Of a stretch of DNA of 48,590 nucleotides, positions 24,259 to 30,983 are shown in pieces. Each line of letters begins with the position of its first letter. Positions within the stretch are counted from its first letter, which is position 1. The notes under the pieces are model-generated. The model ran no database searches, was not told the DNA's origin, and saw nothing but the letters and a program-made list of their open reading frames with translations. The position numbers and the translations under genes were made by a program. The stretch is from assembly GCA_030834895.1 (NCBI GenBank), contig JAUQXA010000057.1, forward strand, positions 1 to 48,590. The letters are read 5' to 3'. The DNA comes from Anaerolineales bacterium. GTDB taxonomy: Bacteria; Chloroflexota; Anaerolineae; Anaerolineales; Villigracilaceae.

Positions 24259-25329
24259 ATGAAACGAAAAATACTTATCATCATCGGCGCGGTTGTTCTG
24301 GCGCTGATCATCGTCGCAGGAGGATTTTGGTACATGTCCACGCAGCCGTTGTACAAACCCGGCATGGTGCGCGAAATGGGCGCGTCACTCACGCCGCCCA
24401 ATCAGCCAACAGAAAGTGAAAAATGGCTGGTCGAGTCGAACATCGAGATCAACCACTTTGCCGGCGGCGAAGGGCGGAATGTTTTAGTCATCCATGGCGG
24501 ACCTGGGATGCCGTTCCTCGCACCCATGAGCGGACTCGAACCACTGACAAAGAAATTCCGCTTCCACTATTACGACCAGCGCGGCTGCGGCGAGTCCACG
24601 CGACCGATTGAACGCTTCGAGTCAACGAACATGTACCAGAACATGATGGAGCTTGACCGAACCCTTGGGCTGGGCGCGCAAATCGCGGACATCGAACGCA
24701 TCCGACAGATTCTGGGCGACGACAAGTTGATTTTGGTCGGTCACTCTTGAGGCGGATTCCTGGCTTCGCTCTATGCTGCAGAATTTCCCGAACATGTCGA
24801 GGCGTTGATTCTGGTCTCGCCCGCCAACACGCTGGTCATGCCGCAGCCAGACGCGGACAGCGATCTGTTCGTCAGTGTGCGCGAGAAACTTCCCACCGAC
24901 CAACAGCCTGAGTTCGATGCGTTTATGAAGGAATACATGAACTTCAACACGCTCTTCCAGAAATCCGAAGCGGATCTGCTCGCGATGAACGAGAAGTTTG
25001 GGGAGTATTACGTTCAAGTGGTAGATGTGGAAAACACGCCCATGCCGAAGCAGGGAAAGCCTGGCGGTTGGATGACCTGGGGCATGTACGTCAGCATGGG
25101 ACAGCGACACGACTACCGCGACGCGCTGAAAAACGTCACTGCCCCCGTGCTGGTCATCCACGGCGCGGATGATCTCCAGAGTGAGGCTGCCAGCCGTCAG
25201 TATGTGGAAGCGTTCCCCAATGCCGAGTTCGCCGTCATCGAAAATACGGGTCACTTCTCGTTTGAACAACAGCCAGAAGAATTTGCAAGCATCGTGGAAA
25301 AGTTTCTGGCAAACCATAAACAGGAGTAG
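24259..25329 (+). pseudogene. Alpha/beta hydrolase (proline iminopeptidase-like) interrupted by TGA at 24748-24750
   Basis: The frame encodes a 356-codon alpha/beta hydrolase with an N-terminal membrane anchor (ILIIIGAVVLALIIVAGGFW, residues 4-23). HGGPGMPFLAPM (about 77-88) forms the oxyanion region, YYDQRGCGES lies near 107-116, and the nucleophile elbow reads GHS-TGA-GG where the family has GHSWGG. After the TGA the same frame continues with FLASLYAAEFPEHVEALILVSP to the catalytic Asp (HGADD, about 292-296) and His (TGHFSFEQQ, about 330). A single TGG-to-TGA change explains it, so this is probably a very recent pseudogene or a sequencing error. No SECIS-like hairpin follows, and Trp, not Cys, is expected there. 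Confidence 0.8.
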
Positions 25330-25388
25330 GTCGCGTTTGTAACGCGACAACCCTTTTAGAAAAATATCACGCTGCAAGCGTGACCTAC
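25326..25388. repeat. Palindromic repeat abutting the hydrolase stop codon
   Basis: A 63-base element with outer arms GTAGGTC (25326-25332) and GACCTAC (25382-25388). It contains two internal hairpins, GTCGCGTT-TGT-AACGCGAC (25331-25349) and TCACGCT-GCA-AGCGTGA (25368-25384). It includes the hydrolase's TAG stop. It lies between that gene and the first HEAT-repeat gene and may also attenuate transcription. Confidence 0.65.
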
Positions 25389-25409
25389 GACAGAAAGAAG
25401 AAGTCCATC

Positions 25410-26057
25410 ATGAGTGTTTTTGAACAACTGTCAAACAACAAGGGAACCATTTCCAGCGCGCTTGGGAAAACCCTCGCGCAGAAAGTTCTGAACGGTCAAC
25501 TCGATATTTTGTCAGAGTGCATCGAGTTGTCTTCCTTCGAAGCGGAAGTGCCAGCCAAAAAGCATATTCGGTCGGGAGCCGCCAAGGTCGTGGAAATCGT
25601 CGCTGAGAAACAACCCGAATTAGTCGCGCCCCATTTGGAGAAATTGCTGCCAGCCCTGTCGGTCAAAGAGCCGCAGACGCGCTGGATGACCATCCGCACG
25701 ATGGGGTTTTGCGCCCACTTGAACAGAGCCGTTGCGCAAAAAGCCATCGAACATGCCGAAGCATATCTCCAGAACAAGAAGGACGGGTTGTGCCTTTGCA
25801 GTTCAGCAGACTTGTTTCTGGGTGACTTCGGCGCGATCTCCAAAAAGGATGCGCAAAAGGTCTTTCCCATCCTTTCACTGTCCATCGAGAACCTTATCAC
25901 CAACGAACAGGATTGGGTATTGGAAGCCTTGTTGAAGATGTTCCCGAATCTGGAAAAAGACGAGCAGACAGAGGCATTCAAGTTTGCCGAACACTGGCAA
26001 TATTCGGCGCGAAAGAGCACCCAACAGAGAGCAAGGAAAATCTTGAGAATGAGATAA
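25410..26057 (+). CDS. HEAT-repeat protein (copy 1)
   Basis: A 215-residue all-helical protein with HEAT-like repeats: RSGAAKVVEIVAEKQPELVAPHLEKLLPAL, then PQTRWMTIRTMGFCAHLN, then DWVLEALLKMFPNL. The fold family includes the AlkD/YtkR2 alkylpurine glycosylases and many scaffold proteins; I cannot assign AlkD catalytic residues here. The start is taken at the ATG at 25410 (MSVFEQL), preceded by AGAAGAAG; an earlier ATG-less extension to 25380 crosses the repeat. It precedes the ClbS gene by 12 bases. A second HEAT-type gene is at 28548. Confidence 0.75.
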   Translation: MSVFEQLSNNKGTISSALGKTLAQKVLNGQLDILSECIELSSFEAEVPAKKHIRSGAAKVVEIVAEKQPELVAPHLEKLLPALSVKEPQTRWMTIRTMGFCAHLNRAVAQKAIEHAEAYLQNKKDGLCLCSSADLFLGDFGAISKKDAQKVFPILSLSIENLITNEQDWVLEALLKMFPNLEKDEQTEAFKFAEHWQYSARKSTQQRARKILRMR

Positions 26058-26069
26058 CCAGAGGAAACC

Positions 26070-26570
26070 ATGCCAAGAGCGACGACAAAAGGACAACTGA
26101 TCGAGGACGCCCAAACCGAACGCGCCGCGTTGGAGAAACTGCTCGCCACACTGACGCCTGAGCAAATGACCCAAACCAAATCCGCCGACGACTGGTCCGC
26201 CAAGGACGTGCTGGCGCATCTCATCGAATGGGAGGGGATGGTCATGAAATGGTACGAGACGGGAGTCAAGGGCAAAGTCCCAGCCGTGCCATCGGAGGAA
26301 TTCAACTGGGGACAACTCCCCCAACTCAACCATGCCATCTACCTCAAAAACCGCGACAAGTCACTGGAAGACATCCAAAAGGAGTTCAAGACTTCGTACA
26401 AAAAGATCATGAAACTCATCGAGTCCATCCCCGAAAAGGAACTCTTCACACGCGGGCAATACCCCTGGACGAAGAATAACCTTCTCGCGGCGTATTTCAA
26501 CTCAACAACAGCAGCGCATTATCGCTGGGCGCGGGGGGAGATAAAGAAGAGGGTGAAGAGTGGGAAATAA
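26070..26570 (+). CDS. ClbS/DfsB-family four-helix-bundle protein
   Basis: A 166-residue protein with the DinB-fold four-helix bundle of the ClbS/DfsB subgroup. Recognisable segments: SADDWSAKDVLAHLIEWEGMV (about residues 30-53), VMKWYETG, FNWGQLPQLNHAIY (about 78-91), ELFTRGQYPWTKNNLLAAY (about 127-145) and the C-terminal SAHYRWARGEIKK-like TTAAHYRWARGEIKK. ClbS of colibactin-producing bacteria hydrolyses the cyclopropane of colibactin and protects DNA. No colibactin-type synthesis gene is in the window, so this would act as a defence protein. It lies just upstream of the second GyrI-like gene. Confidence 0.88.
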   Translation: MPRATTKGQLIEDAQTERAALEKLLATLTPEQMTQTKSADDWSAKDVLAHLIEWEGMVMKWYETGVKGKVPAVPSEEFNWGQLPQLNHAIYLKNRDKSLEDIQKEFKTSYKKIMKLIESIPEKELFTRGQYPWTKNNLLAAYFNSTTAAHYRWARGEIKKRVKSGK

Positions 26571-26600
26571 GAAGTGAATAGGCAAGTCACCCAACATGAT

Positions 26601-26664
26601 TCCTGAGCGCCAGCGAAGGGTCTCTAAGACAATCGTAGAGGTTCTTCGCTCCGCTCAGAACGAC
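26601..26664. repeat. Dispersed palindromic repeat element
   Basis: Inverted arms CTGAGCG (26603-26609) and CGCTCAG (26652-26658), with an inner AGCGAA/TTCGCT pair. The central sequence GCGAAGGGTCTCTAAGACAA with TCGTAGAGGTTCT recurs almost identically within 29492-29663, so they are copies of one family. Confidence 0.7.
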
Positions 26665-26696
26665 ACCGTGTAAAGTGAATAGGAAAGGAGATCAAC

Positions 26697-27341
26697 ATGA
26701 AAACCCTTGACCTGAAAAAACAATTCAAGTATTTGTACCAGCCGTCGGCGAAGAAGATCGAAACCGTGCAGGTTCCAAATCTGCAATTTGCGATGATTGA
26801 TGGGGCTATCGAGAAAGGCTCGGAGCCTGGGAAGTCGCCGTCGTTTGCCGAGGCGACACAGGCGTTGTACAGCATTTCGTATACGTTGAAATTCACGCTC
26901 AAGAAGCGCAAGGCGAATCCCATTGACTATCCCGTCATGGCGCTCGAAGGCTTGTGGGGAGTGGAGGACGGGAAGTTCGACATCACCGTCAAAGACAACT
27001 GGTTTTACACGCTGATGATCATGCAACCCGATGTCATCACGACGGAAATATTCGAAGAAGCGCGCGAAAACGTCCGCAAGAAAAAAGGGAACAGCGACAT
27101 GCTGGGCAAGCTGCGGCTCGCCCACTTCGAGGAAGGACTGTGCGTGCAGACCATGCACATCGGTCCATACGCGACCGAACCAGCCACCATCGACCGCATG
27201 CACGAGTTCATGCAGGCGAACGGCTTGAAGGATAACGTCGGTCCAAACGGCAAGCATCACGAGATCTACATGAGCGACCCACGCAAAGCTGCGCCCGACA
27301 AGATGAAGACAGTGTTGCGGCATCCCGTGGTCAAGATGTAA
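26697..27341 (+). CDS. GyrI-like domain protein, cyclopropanoid-hydrolase family (copy 2)
   Basis: A 214-residue paralogue of the 20574 gene and closer to the family norm: KKQFKYLYQPSAKKIETVQVP, QALYSISYTLKFTLKK (about residues 60-75), PVMALEGLWGV (about 80-90), WFYTLMIMQPDVITTEIFEEA (about 101-121), FEEGLCVQTMHIGPY (about 143-157) and HHEIYMSDPRKAAPDKMKTVL. The conserved Glu-Gly-Leu-Trp and the C-terminal YxSDPRK segment are those seen in the GyrI-like enzymes that hydrolyse cyclopropane-bearing toxins. It starts after AGGAGATCAAC and follows ClbS after a repeat element. Confidence 0.88.
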   Translation: MKTLDLKKQFKYLYQPSAKKIETVQVPNLQFAMIDGAIEKGSEPGKSPSFAEATQALYSISYTLKFTLKKRKANPIDYPVMALEGLWGVEDGKFDITVKDNWFYTLMIMQPDVITTEIFEEARENVRKKKGNSDMLGKLRLAHFEEGLCVQTMHIGPYATEPATIDRMHEFMQANGLKDNVGPNGKHHEIYMSDPRKAAPDKMKTVLRHPVVKM

Positions 27342-27397
27342 CTACGGCAGTCGTTGTGCGTAGAAATTAGAGACATTCAGCTAACAAGGAGAAAACA

Positions 27398-27853
27398 ATG
27401 GTTCATCTGGTGTATTGTGACGACAAAGAGAAAGTTCTCGAAAAAATTCTCGGCGGGGAAAAAACCATGGTGGTTCGGGGAGCCAGCGGCAGGAAGATTC
27501 CCCACAGCAGGGTCTTCGCAGGCGAGACTTTGTATTTTATGAAAAAAGGCACAGCGTCAATTACCACCACGGCAACTGTCAAGGAGGTGCAAAATTATGT
27601 GAATCTTTCCGACGAGGAAATAACAAAGATACTCGAAGACAATCAAAACAAACTAAACCTGACCGACCGCCAAAAAGAGAGGTGGCATAAGAAATGTTTG
27701 TGCCTGGTTGAGTTTGAACACGTCAAGGAAATCCCGCCGCTGGAGTTCGACCATCAAGGCAATATGGACGACTGGTTGATCATCGAAAAAATCGAAGACG
27801 TGGTGGTTGGAACAAGCATCAAATTCGATTATGAAAAATCGAAATTCAAATAA
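27398..27853 (+). CDS. PUA/ASCH-like fold protein of unknown function
   Basis: A 151-residue protein whose pattern fits the ASCH/PUA-like barrel: a short beginning (GGEKTMVVRGASGRKIPHSRV), then AGETLYFMKKG, a helical insert with LSDEEITKILEDNQNKLNL, the strand KCLCLVEFEHVKEI and a final LIIEKIEDVV. ASCH domains bind RNA or modified nucleotides in other proteins. I do not recognise a named family, so the assignment is by pattern only. AAGGAG at 27387-27392 precedes the start. It lies in the same direction as its neighbours. Confidence 0.6.
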   Translation: MVHLVYCDDKEKVLEKILGGEKTMVVRGASGRKIPHSRVFAGETLYFMKKGTASITTTATVKEVQNYVNLSDEEITKILEDNQNKLNLTDRQKERWHKKCLCLVEFEHVKEIPPLEFDHQGNMDDWLIIEKIEDVVVGTSIKFDYEKSKFK

Positions 27854-27882
27854 AGGTTATTCTACAGAACAGGATTTGCGAA

Positions 27883-28539
27883 ATGGCATATCACATCGAC
27901 GCGGAAAAAATCAGCCTTGGCGATTTGCGGAAACGCATCGAAGCTACTGACCTTGTGCCCAGCCGCGCTTCCCTTTTGGAGGGACTGGGTACGAAGATGA
28001 AGTCGCTTGAGAAGCAAGGCATAACCTCGCTTGCAAACCTCCGCAAAGAACTTAAAACTTCCAAGCGGCTAGAGGCATTGGCAAAGTCAACAGGAATTGG
28101 GGCAGACTATCTCACCCTGCTCAGGCGTGAAATCGAAGGCTGGTTCCCGAAGCCGTCCGCGTTGAAAGACTTCGATTGGTTGCCCAAAAGCGAGATCGCC
28201 AAACTTGAACGGAGCGGCATCCGTGACAGCGCCGCTTTATATGAAGCAACGGACAACAAGTCAAAGCGGACCGCACTGGCAAAGTCCACGGGAGTGGATG
28301 GCGATGTGCTGGAAACGCTCTCTCAACTGGTTGACTTGACCAGGGTGCAGTGGACCAGTCCCACCACGGCGCAGATGCTGCTCGAAGCTGGCTGTAACAG
28401 CGCCGCCAAACTGGCAAAGATGGATGCCGACAAGCTATACGAGGCGCTGGCGCGCGTCAACGTTGGAGATAAATACTTCAAGGGCAAGATTGGTCTGCGC
28501 GATGTGAAGAGACTCATCCTTGCCGCAAGTTATGTTTGA
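27883..28539 (+). CDS. DUF4332 (helix-hairpin-helix) protein
   Basis: A 218-residue all-helical protein with repeated short helix-hairpin-helix units: KSLEKQGITSLANLRKEL, LPKSEIAKLERSGIRDSAALYEA, and TAQMLLEAGCNSAAKLAKMDADKLYEALARVN. This is the DUF4332 pattern, related to DNA-binding HhH domains. The role is not known. It overlaps nothing and ends 8 bases before the next HEAT-type gene, so co-transcription is likely. Confidence 0.72.
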   Translation: MAYHIDAEKISLGDLRKRIEATDLVPSRASLLEGLGTKMKSLEKQGITSLANLRKELKTSKRLEALAKSTGIGADYLTLLRREIEGWFPKPSALKDFDWLPKSEIAKLERSGIRDSAALYEATDNKSKRTALAKSTGVDGDVLETLSQLVDLTRVQWTSPTTAQMLLEAGCNSAAKLAKMDADKLYEALARVNVGDKYFKGKIGLRDVKRLILAASYV

Positions 28540-28547
28540 GAGAAACC

Positions 28548-29099
28548 ATGAACAGGAACATTCAAAAACACATCGAAGAATTAAGCTCGACCGACGACAA
28601 GATTCGGATGGATGCGCTGCAAGCCACGTTGAAGCTGACCGAGTCCAAAGTGGATTGGGCCTACGAAATCTGGGACTTGCTGCTCGAAAAACTGGAACAC
28701 GAGAATTCCTACCAGAGATCAATCGGTATCATGTTGTTGTGCAACCTAGCAAAGAGCGATGTCGAAAACCGCCTTGCGGACTCGCTCGACCGATTGCTCG
28801 TCCACACCAGGGATGAGAAATTCATCACATCGAGGCAGTGCATCCAAAACGTTTGGAAAATCGCCGCGGCGAACAAGTCCAACCGCGAGAAGGTGCTGAA
28901 ACATCTCGAAAAGCGCTTCGTGGAGTGCGCGAGTGAAAAGCACTCCAACCTCCTGCGGCAGGACATCATCCAGTCCACGCTGGCGCTGCAAAAAGCAGAA
29001 AAGGACGATGCGCTTTTAATACGTGTGCGGGCGCTTATCGCAAAGGAGCAGGAGCCGAAATACCGCAAACAATACGAGACGTTGCTCAAAGCAAAATGA
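28548..29099 (+). CDS. HEAT-like helical-repeat protein (copy 2)
   Basis: A 183-residue helical-repeat protein: IEELSSTDDKIRMDALQATLKLTE, AYEIWDLLLEKLEHENSYQRSIGIMLLCNLA, and FITSRQCIQNVWKIAA. The periodicity is HEAT-like; sequence similarity to the 25410 protein is weak. The start is taken at the ATG at 28548. Its end overlaps the start of the second DUF3795 gene by 4 bases (ATGA), indicating translational coupling. A role as a scaffold or DNA-binding protein is possible but not shown. Confidence 0.7.
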   Translation: MNRNIQKHIEELSSTDDKIRMDALQATLKLTESKVDWAYEIWDLLLEKLEHENSYQRSIGIMLLCNLAKSDVENRLADSLDRLLVHTRDEKFITSRQCIQNVWKIAAANKSNREKVLKHLEKRFVECASEKHSNLLRQDIIQSTLALQKAEKDDALLIRVRALIAKEQEPKYRKQYETLLKAK

Positions 29100-29515
29100 A
29101 AACAGACGCCAATATCCCAGCGGATATGCTGGCTCCCTGCGGGATCACCTGTGCCGTTTGTTATGTGTATCTCCGCGAGAAGAAACCCTGCCTCGGCTGC
29201 CGCGGACAGGACGCCAGCAAACCCGATCATTGCAGGAAGTGCAAGATCAAGGATTGCGTCACAGCTCAAGGGGTTGATTTTTGTTACGAGTGTCCGACCT
29301 TTCCCTGCGCCATCATCAAGCGGCTGGACAAAAGTTACAGGCAAAGGTATCAGGTCAGCCTGATCGAGAATGGTATCCGCGCCAAAACGATAGGAGTGAA
29401 ACAGCACCTGCTCGAAGAAAAAACAAAGTGGATGTGTACCCAGTGCGGTGGGGTCATCTCGCTGCATGACCGCGCCTGTTCGGAATGCGGGTGTCACCCT
29501 GAGCCGAAGCCCTGA
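29096..29515 (+). CDS. DUF3795 Cys-rich protein (copy 2), C-terminus encoded by a repeat
   Basis: A 139-residue paralogue of the 23743 gene: APCGITCAVCYVYLR, CLGCRGQD, CRKCKIKDC, FCYECPTFPC, then the zinc-ribbon-like CTQCGGVISLHDRACSECG. The last residues, CHPEPKP, and the TGA stop are read from the dispersed repeat that begins at 29492, so an insertion has replaced the original C-terminus; the paralogue ends YGCGRKSE at that point. The protein is probably still functional since the metal-binding cysteines precede the repeat. Confidence 0.85.
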   Translation: MKTDANIPADMLAPCGITCAVCYVYLREKKPCLGCRGQDASKPDHCRKCKIKDCVTAQGVDFCYECPTFPCAIIKRLDKSYRQRYQVSLIENGIRAKTIGVKQHLLEEKTKWMCTQCGGVISLHDRACSECGCHPEPKP

Positions 29516-29663
29516 GCGCAGCGAAGGGGCAAGCGAAGGGTCTCTGAGATAGTCGTAGAGGTTCTCACCGCACTGGCGCACGGTGCACACTTGCCCTGGC
29601 GGGCAGTGCCAGGGAGTGTCGCTCCGCTCACATCGTCCCGATGTACTTTCGGGAAAACGACAC
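29492..29663. repeat. Compound dispersed repeat
   Basis: About 170 bases of repeat between TGTCACCCTGAG (29492-29503) and AAACGACAC (29655-29663). It contains the GCGAAGGGTCTCTGAGATAG core with TCGTAGAGGTTCT shared with 26601-26664. It seems to have been interrupted by a further palindromic block (CTTGCCCTGGC/GCCAGGG, 29591-29614). The left end codes the final residues of the DUF3795 gene. Confidence 0.65.
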
Positions 29664-29673
29664 TGCGTAAGGT

Positions 29674-29690
29674 GAGGATATAATATCCTC
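29674..29690 (+). promoter_or_regulatory. Palindrome with -10 box at the yjbQ start
   Basis: A perfect 17-base palindrome, GAGGATAT-A-ATATCCTC, ends one base before the ATG at 29691 and contains TATAAT (29679-29684). With the -10 box 7 bases from the ATG the message would be leaderless. The palindrome could be an operator. Confidence 0.5.
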
Positions 29691-30110
29691 ATGCCAGTAA
29701 AAACCTTTTCTCTTCCCCTCACCTCGCGCGGTAACGCGGAGGTCCACGAGATCACCGACCAGGTGGCAAGACATGTCGTCCTGAGCGGACTCAAAAACGG
29801 CACGGTGACGATCTTCTGCCCATCGTCCACCAGCGGGGTGACAACCATCGAGTACGAGTCAGGCGCGGTCAGCGACCTGAAACGGCTCTTCGATGAAATC
29901 GTCCCGTCCAACCGCGACTACGCCCACAACGCCCGCTGGGATGACGGTAATGGTCACAGTCATGTCCGCGCCAGTTTGCTCGGTCCGTCGCTGACTGTCC
30001 CATTTGTGAACGGACGTTTGACCCTCGGTACGTGGCAACAAATCATCTACGTGGACTTCGACAACAAACCGCGCAGGAGGGAATTAATCTTACAGGTAAT
30101 TGGAGAATGA
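29691..30110 (+). CDS. YjbQ-family protein (UPF0047, thiamin-phosphate synthase-like)
   Basis: A 139-residue protein of the YjbQ family. Motifs: GTVTIFCPSSTSGVTTIEYE (about residues 38-57), RDYAHN, GHSHVRASLLGPSLTVPF (about 84-101), LGTWQQIIYVDFDNKPRRREL at the end. Homologues have low thiamin-phosphate synthase activity but the true function is open. The gene appears leaderless and is followed after 1 base by the zinc-finger membrane protein gene, so they are one transcript. Confidence 0.9.
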   Translation: MPVKTFSLPLTSRGNAEVHEITDQVARHVVLSGLKNGTVTIFCPSSTSGVTTIEYESGAVSDLKRLFDEIVPSNRDYAHNARWDDGNGHSHVRASLLGPSLTVPFVNGRLTLGTWQQIIYVDFDNKPRRRELILQVIGE

Positions 30111-30111
30111 C

Positions 30112-30471
30112 ATGAACTGTTTTTATCATCCCGACTCCCCCGCCATTGGATTGTGCAAATACTGTCAGCGCGGATTATGCTCAGAGTGCGCTGTCATCGT
30201 TGACGATGTGGTCGCCTGTAAGAACCGTCACGAGAATGAAGTCCGTCAACTGGGACAACTCGCAGCACGGAACCTATTCCACTCCAAACGAGTCAGTTCA
30301 GCCTACATGCGCAATGCCATCTTTTACGGTCTGGTTGGCGTGCTGTTCGCAGGCTTTGGCTTGGTTCAATATCAGTATCTGGGACTGCAAGCCGTGTTCT
30401 TTATGATACTCGGGTTGTTCCTGCTTTACGCGGCGGGAGCAAATTATTTCGAGAGCAGGAAACATAAGTGA
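30112..30471 (+). CDS. B-box-type zinc-finger membrane protein
   Basis: A 119-residue protein. The N-terminal Cys/His cluster CFYHPDSPAIGLCKYCQRGLC with CAVIVDDVVACKNRH (residues 3-42) fits a B-box-like zinc finger. Two transmembrane helices follow (about 66-84 and 88-108). Such small bacterial proteins are widespread and uncharacterised. The start at 30112 (MNCFYH) has GGAGAA just upstream. It is transcribed with yjbQ. Confidence 0.8.
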   Translation: MNCFYHPDSPAIGLCKYCQRGLCSECAVIVDDVVACKNRHENEVRQLGQLAARNLFHSKRVSSAYMRNAIFYGLVGVLFAGFGLVQYQYLGLQAVFFMILGLFLLYAAGANYFESRKHK

Positions 30472-30574
30472 AAAAGGTGCAACGTGCTAAAATGATTCAG
30501 GCAAGGAGAGACCCGGCAAGACGAAGTACCGGCAGCAAACATTCACACAGAATCATAAAGAGGCGCAAATAAAC

Positions 30575-30928
30575 ATGGACAGTTCAAACTCATTTCTCCC
30601 GATGATCATCTTGGTTGTTTATGTTGTGATTATATTCTTTGGCGGGGTTTTTATTTTCAACACATACAAGAAATACAGTCAAACCGTCGCCAGGATGAAA
30701 AAGGACGGAAGTTACGTGGAATGGGCAGCAAGAAACAAAACGTTTCTGTTTTTCACGAGGTTGTTCGATTACATAGCTGTCTTTTGTTTTGCACTCTTCA
30801 TAATTTTGTCGATTACCAAGGCTTCGGGCAGCTCAGGAGTTTTGACGTATTTAGTTTTCCCGTTTCTTCTCATCGCAACGGTGTTTCACCTGATTCTTTA
30901 CTTCAAGTTACCGAAAAATCAGAGTTAA
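30575..30928 (+). CDS. Small three-helix membrane protein, unknown
   Basis: A 117-residue integral membrane protein with hydrophobic segments at about residues 9-28, 58-80 and 87-108. No family is recognised. The gene is AT-rich compared with those to its left, and marks the start of the AT-rich patch that continues to about 36.6 kb. A -10-like TAAAAT (30487-30492) and a GAGGCG site precede it. Confidence 0.65.
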   Translation: MDSSNSFLPMIILVVYVVIIFFGGVFIFNTYKKYSQTVARMKKDGSYVEWAARNKTFLFFTRLFDYIAVFCFALFIILSITKASGSSGVLTYLVFPFLLIATVFHLILYFKLPKNQS

Positions 30929-30983
30929 ATAGCATAGGACATTTTCCAAGCATTTCAAAAAATGTAGTAAATTTGGGCTACCT

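Noticed and set aside
24748..24790. Selenocysteine at the hydrolase TGA
   Set aside because: The family position is Trp, and the 40 bases after the TGA form no stable hairpin at the right distance.
26070..26570. Annotation as a generic DinB-type damage-inducible metal protein
   Set aside because: The His triad of DinB metalloproteins is not evident, whereas the ClbS/DfsB segments (IEWEGMV-KWY, FNWGQL, Arg-rich end) are clear.
29516..29690. CRISPR-like array in the repeat-rich stretch
   Set aside because: There are no evenly spaced direct repeats; the structure is nested inverted repeats.
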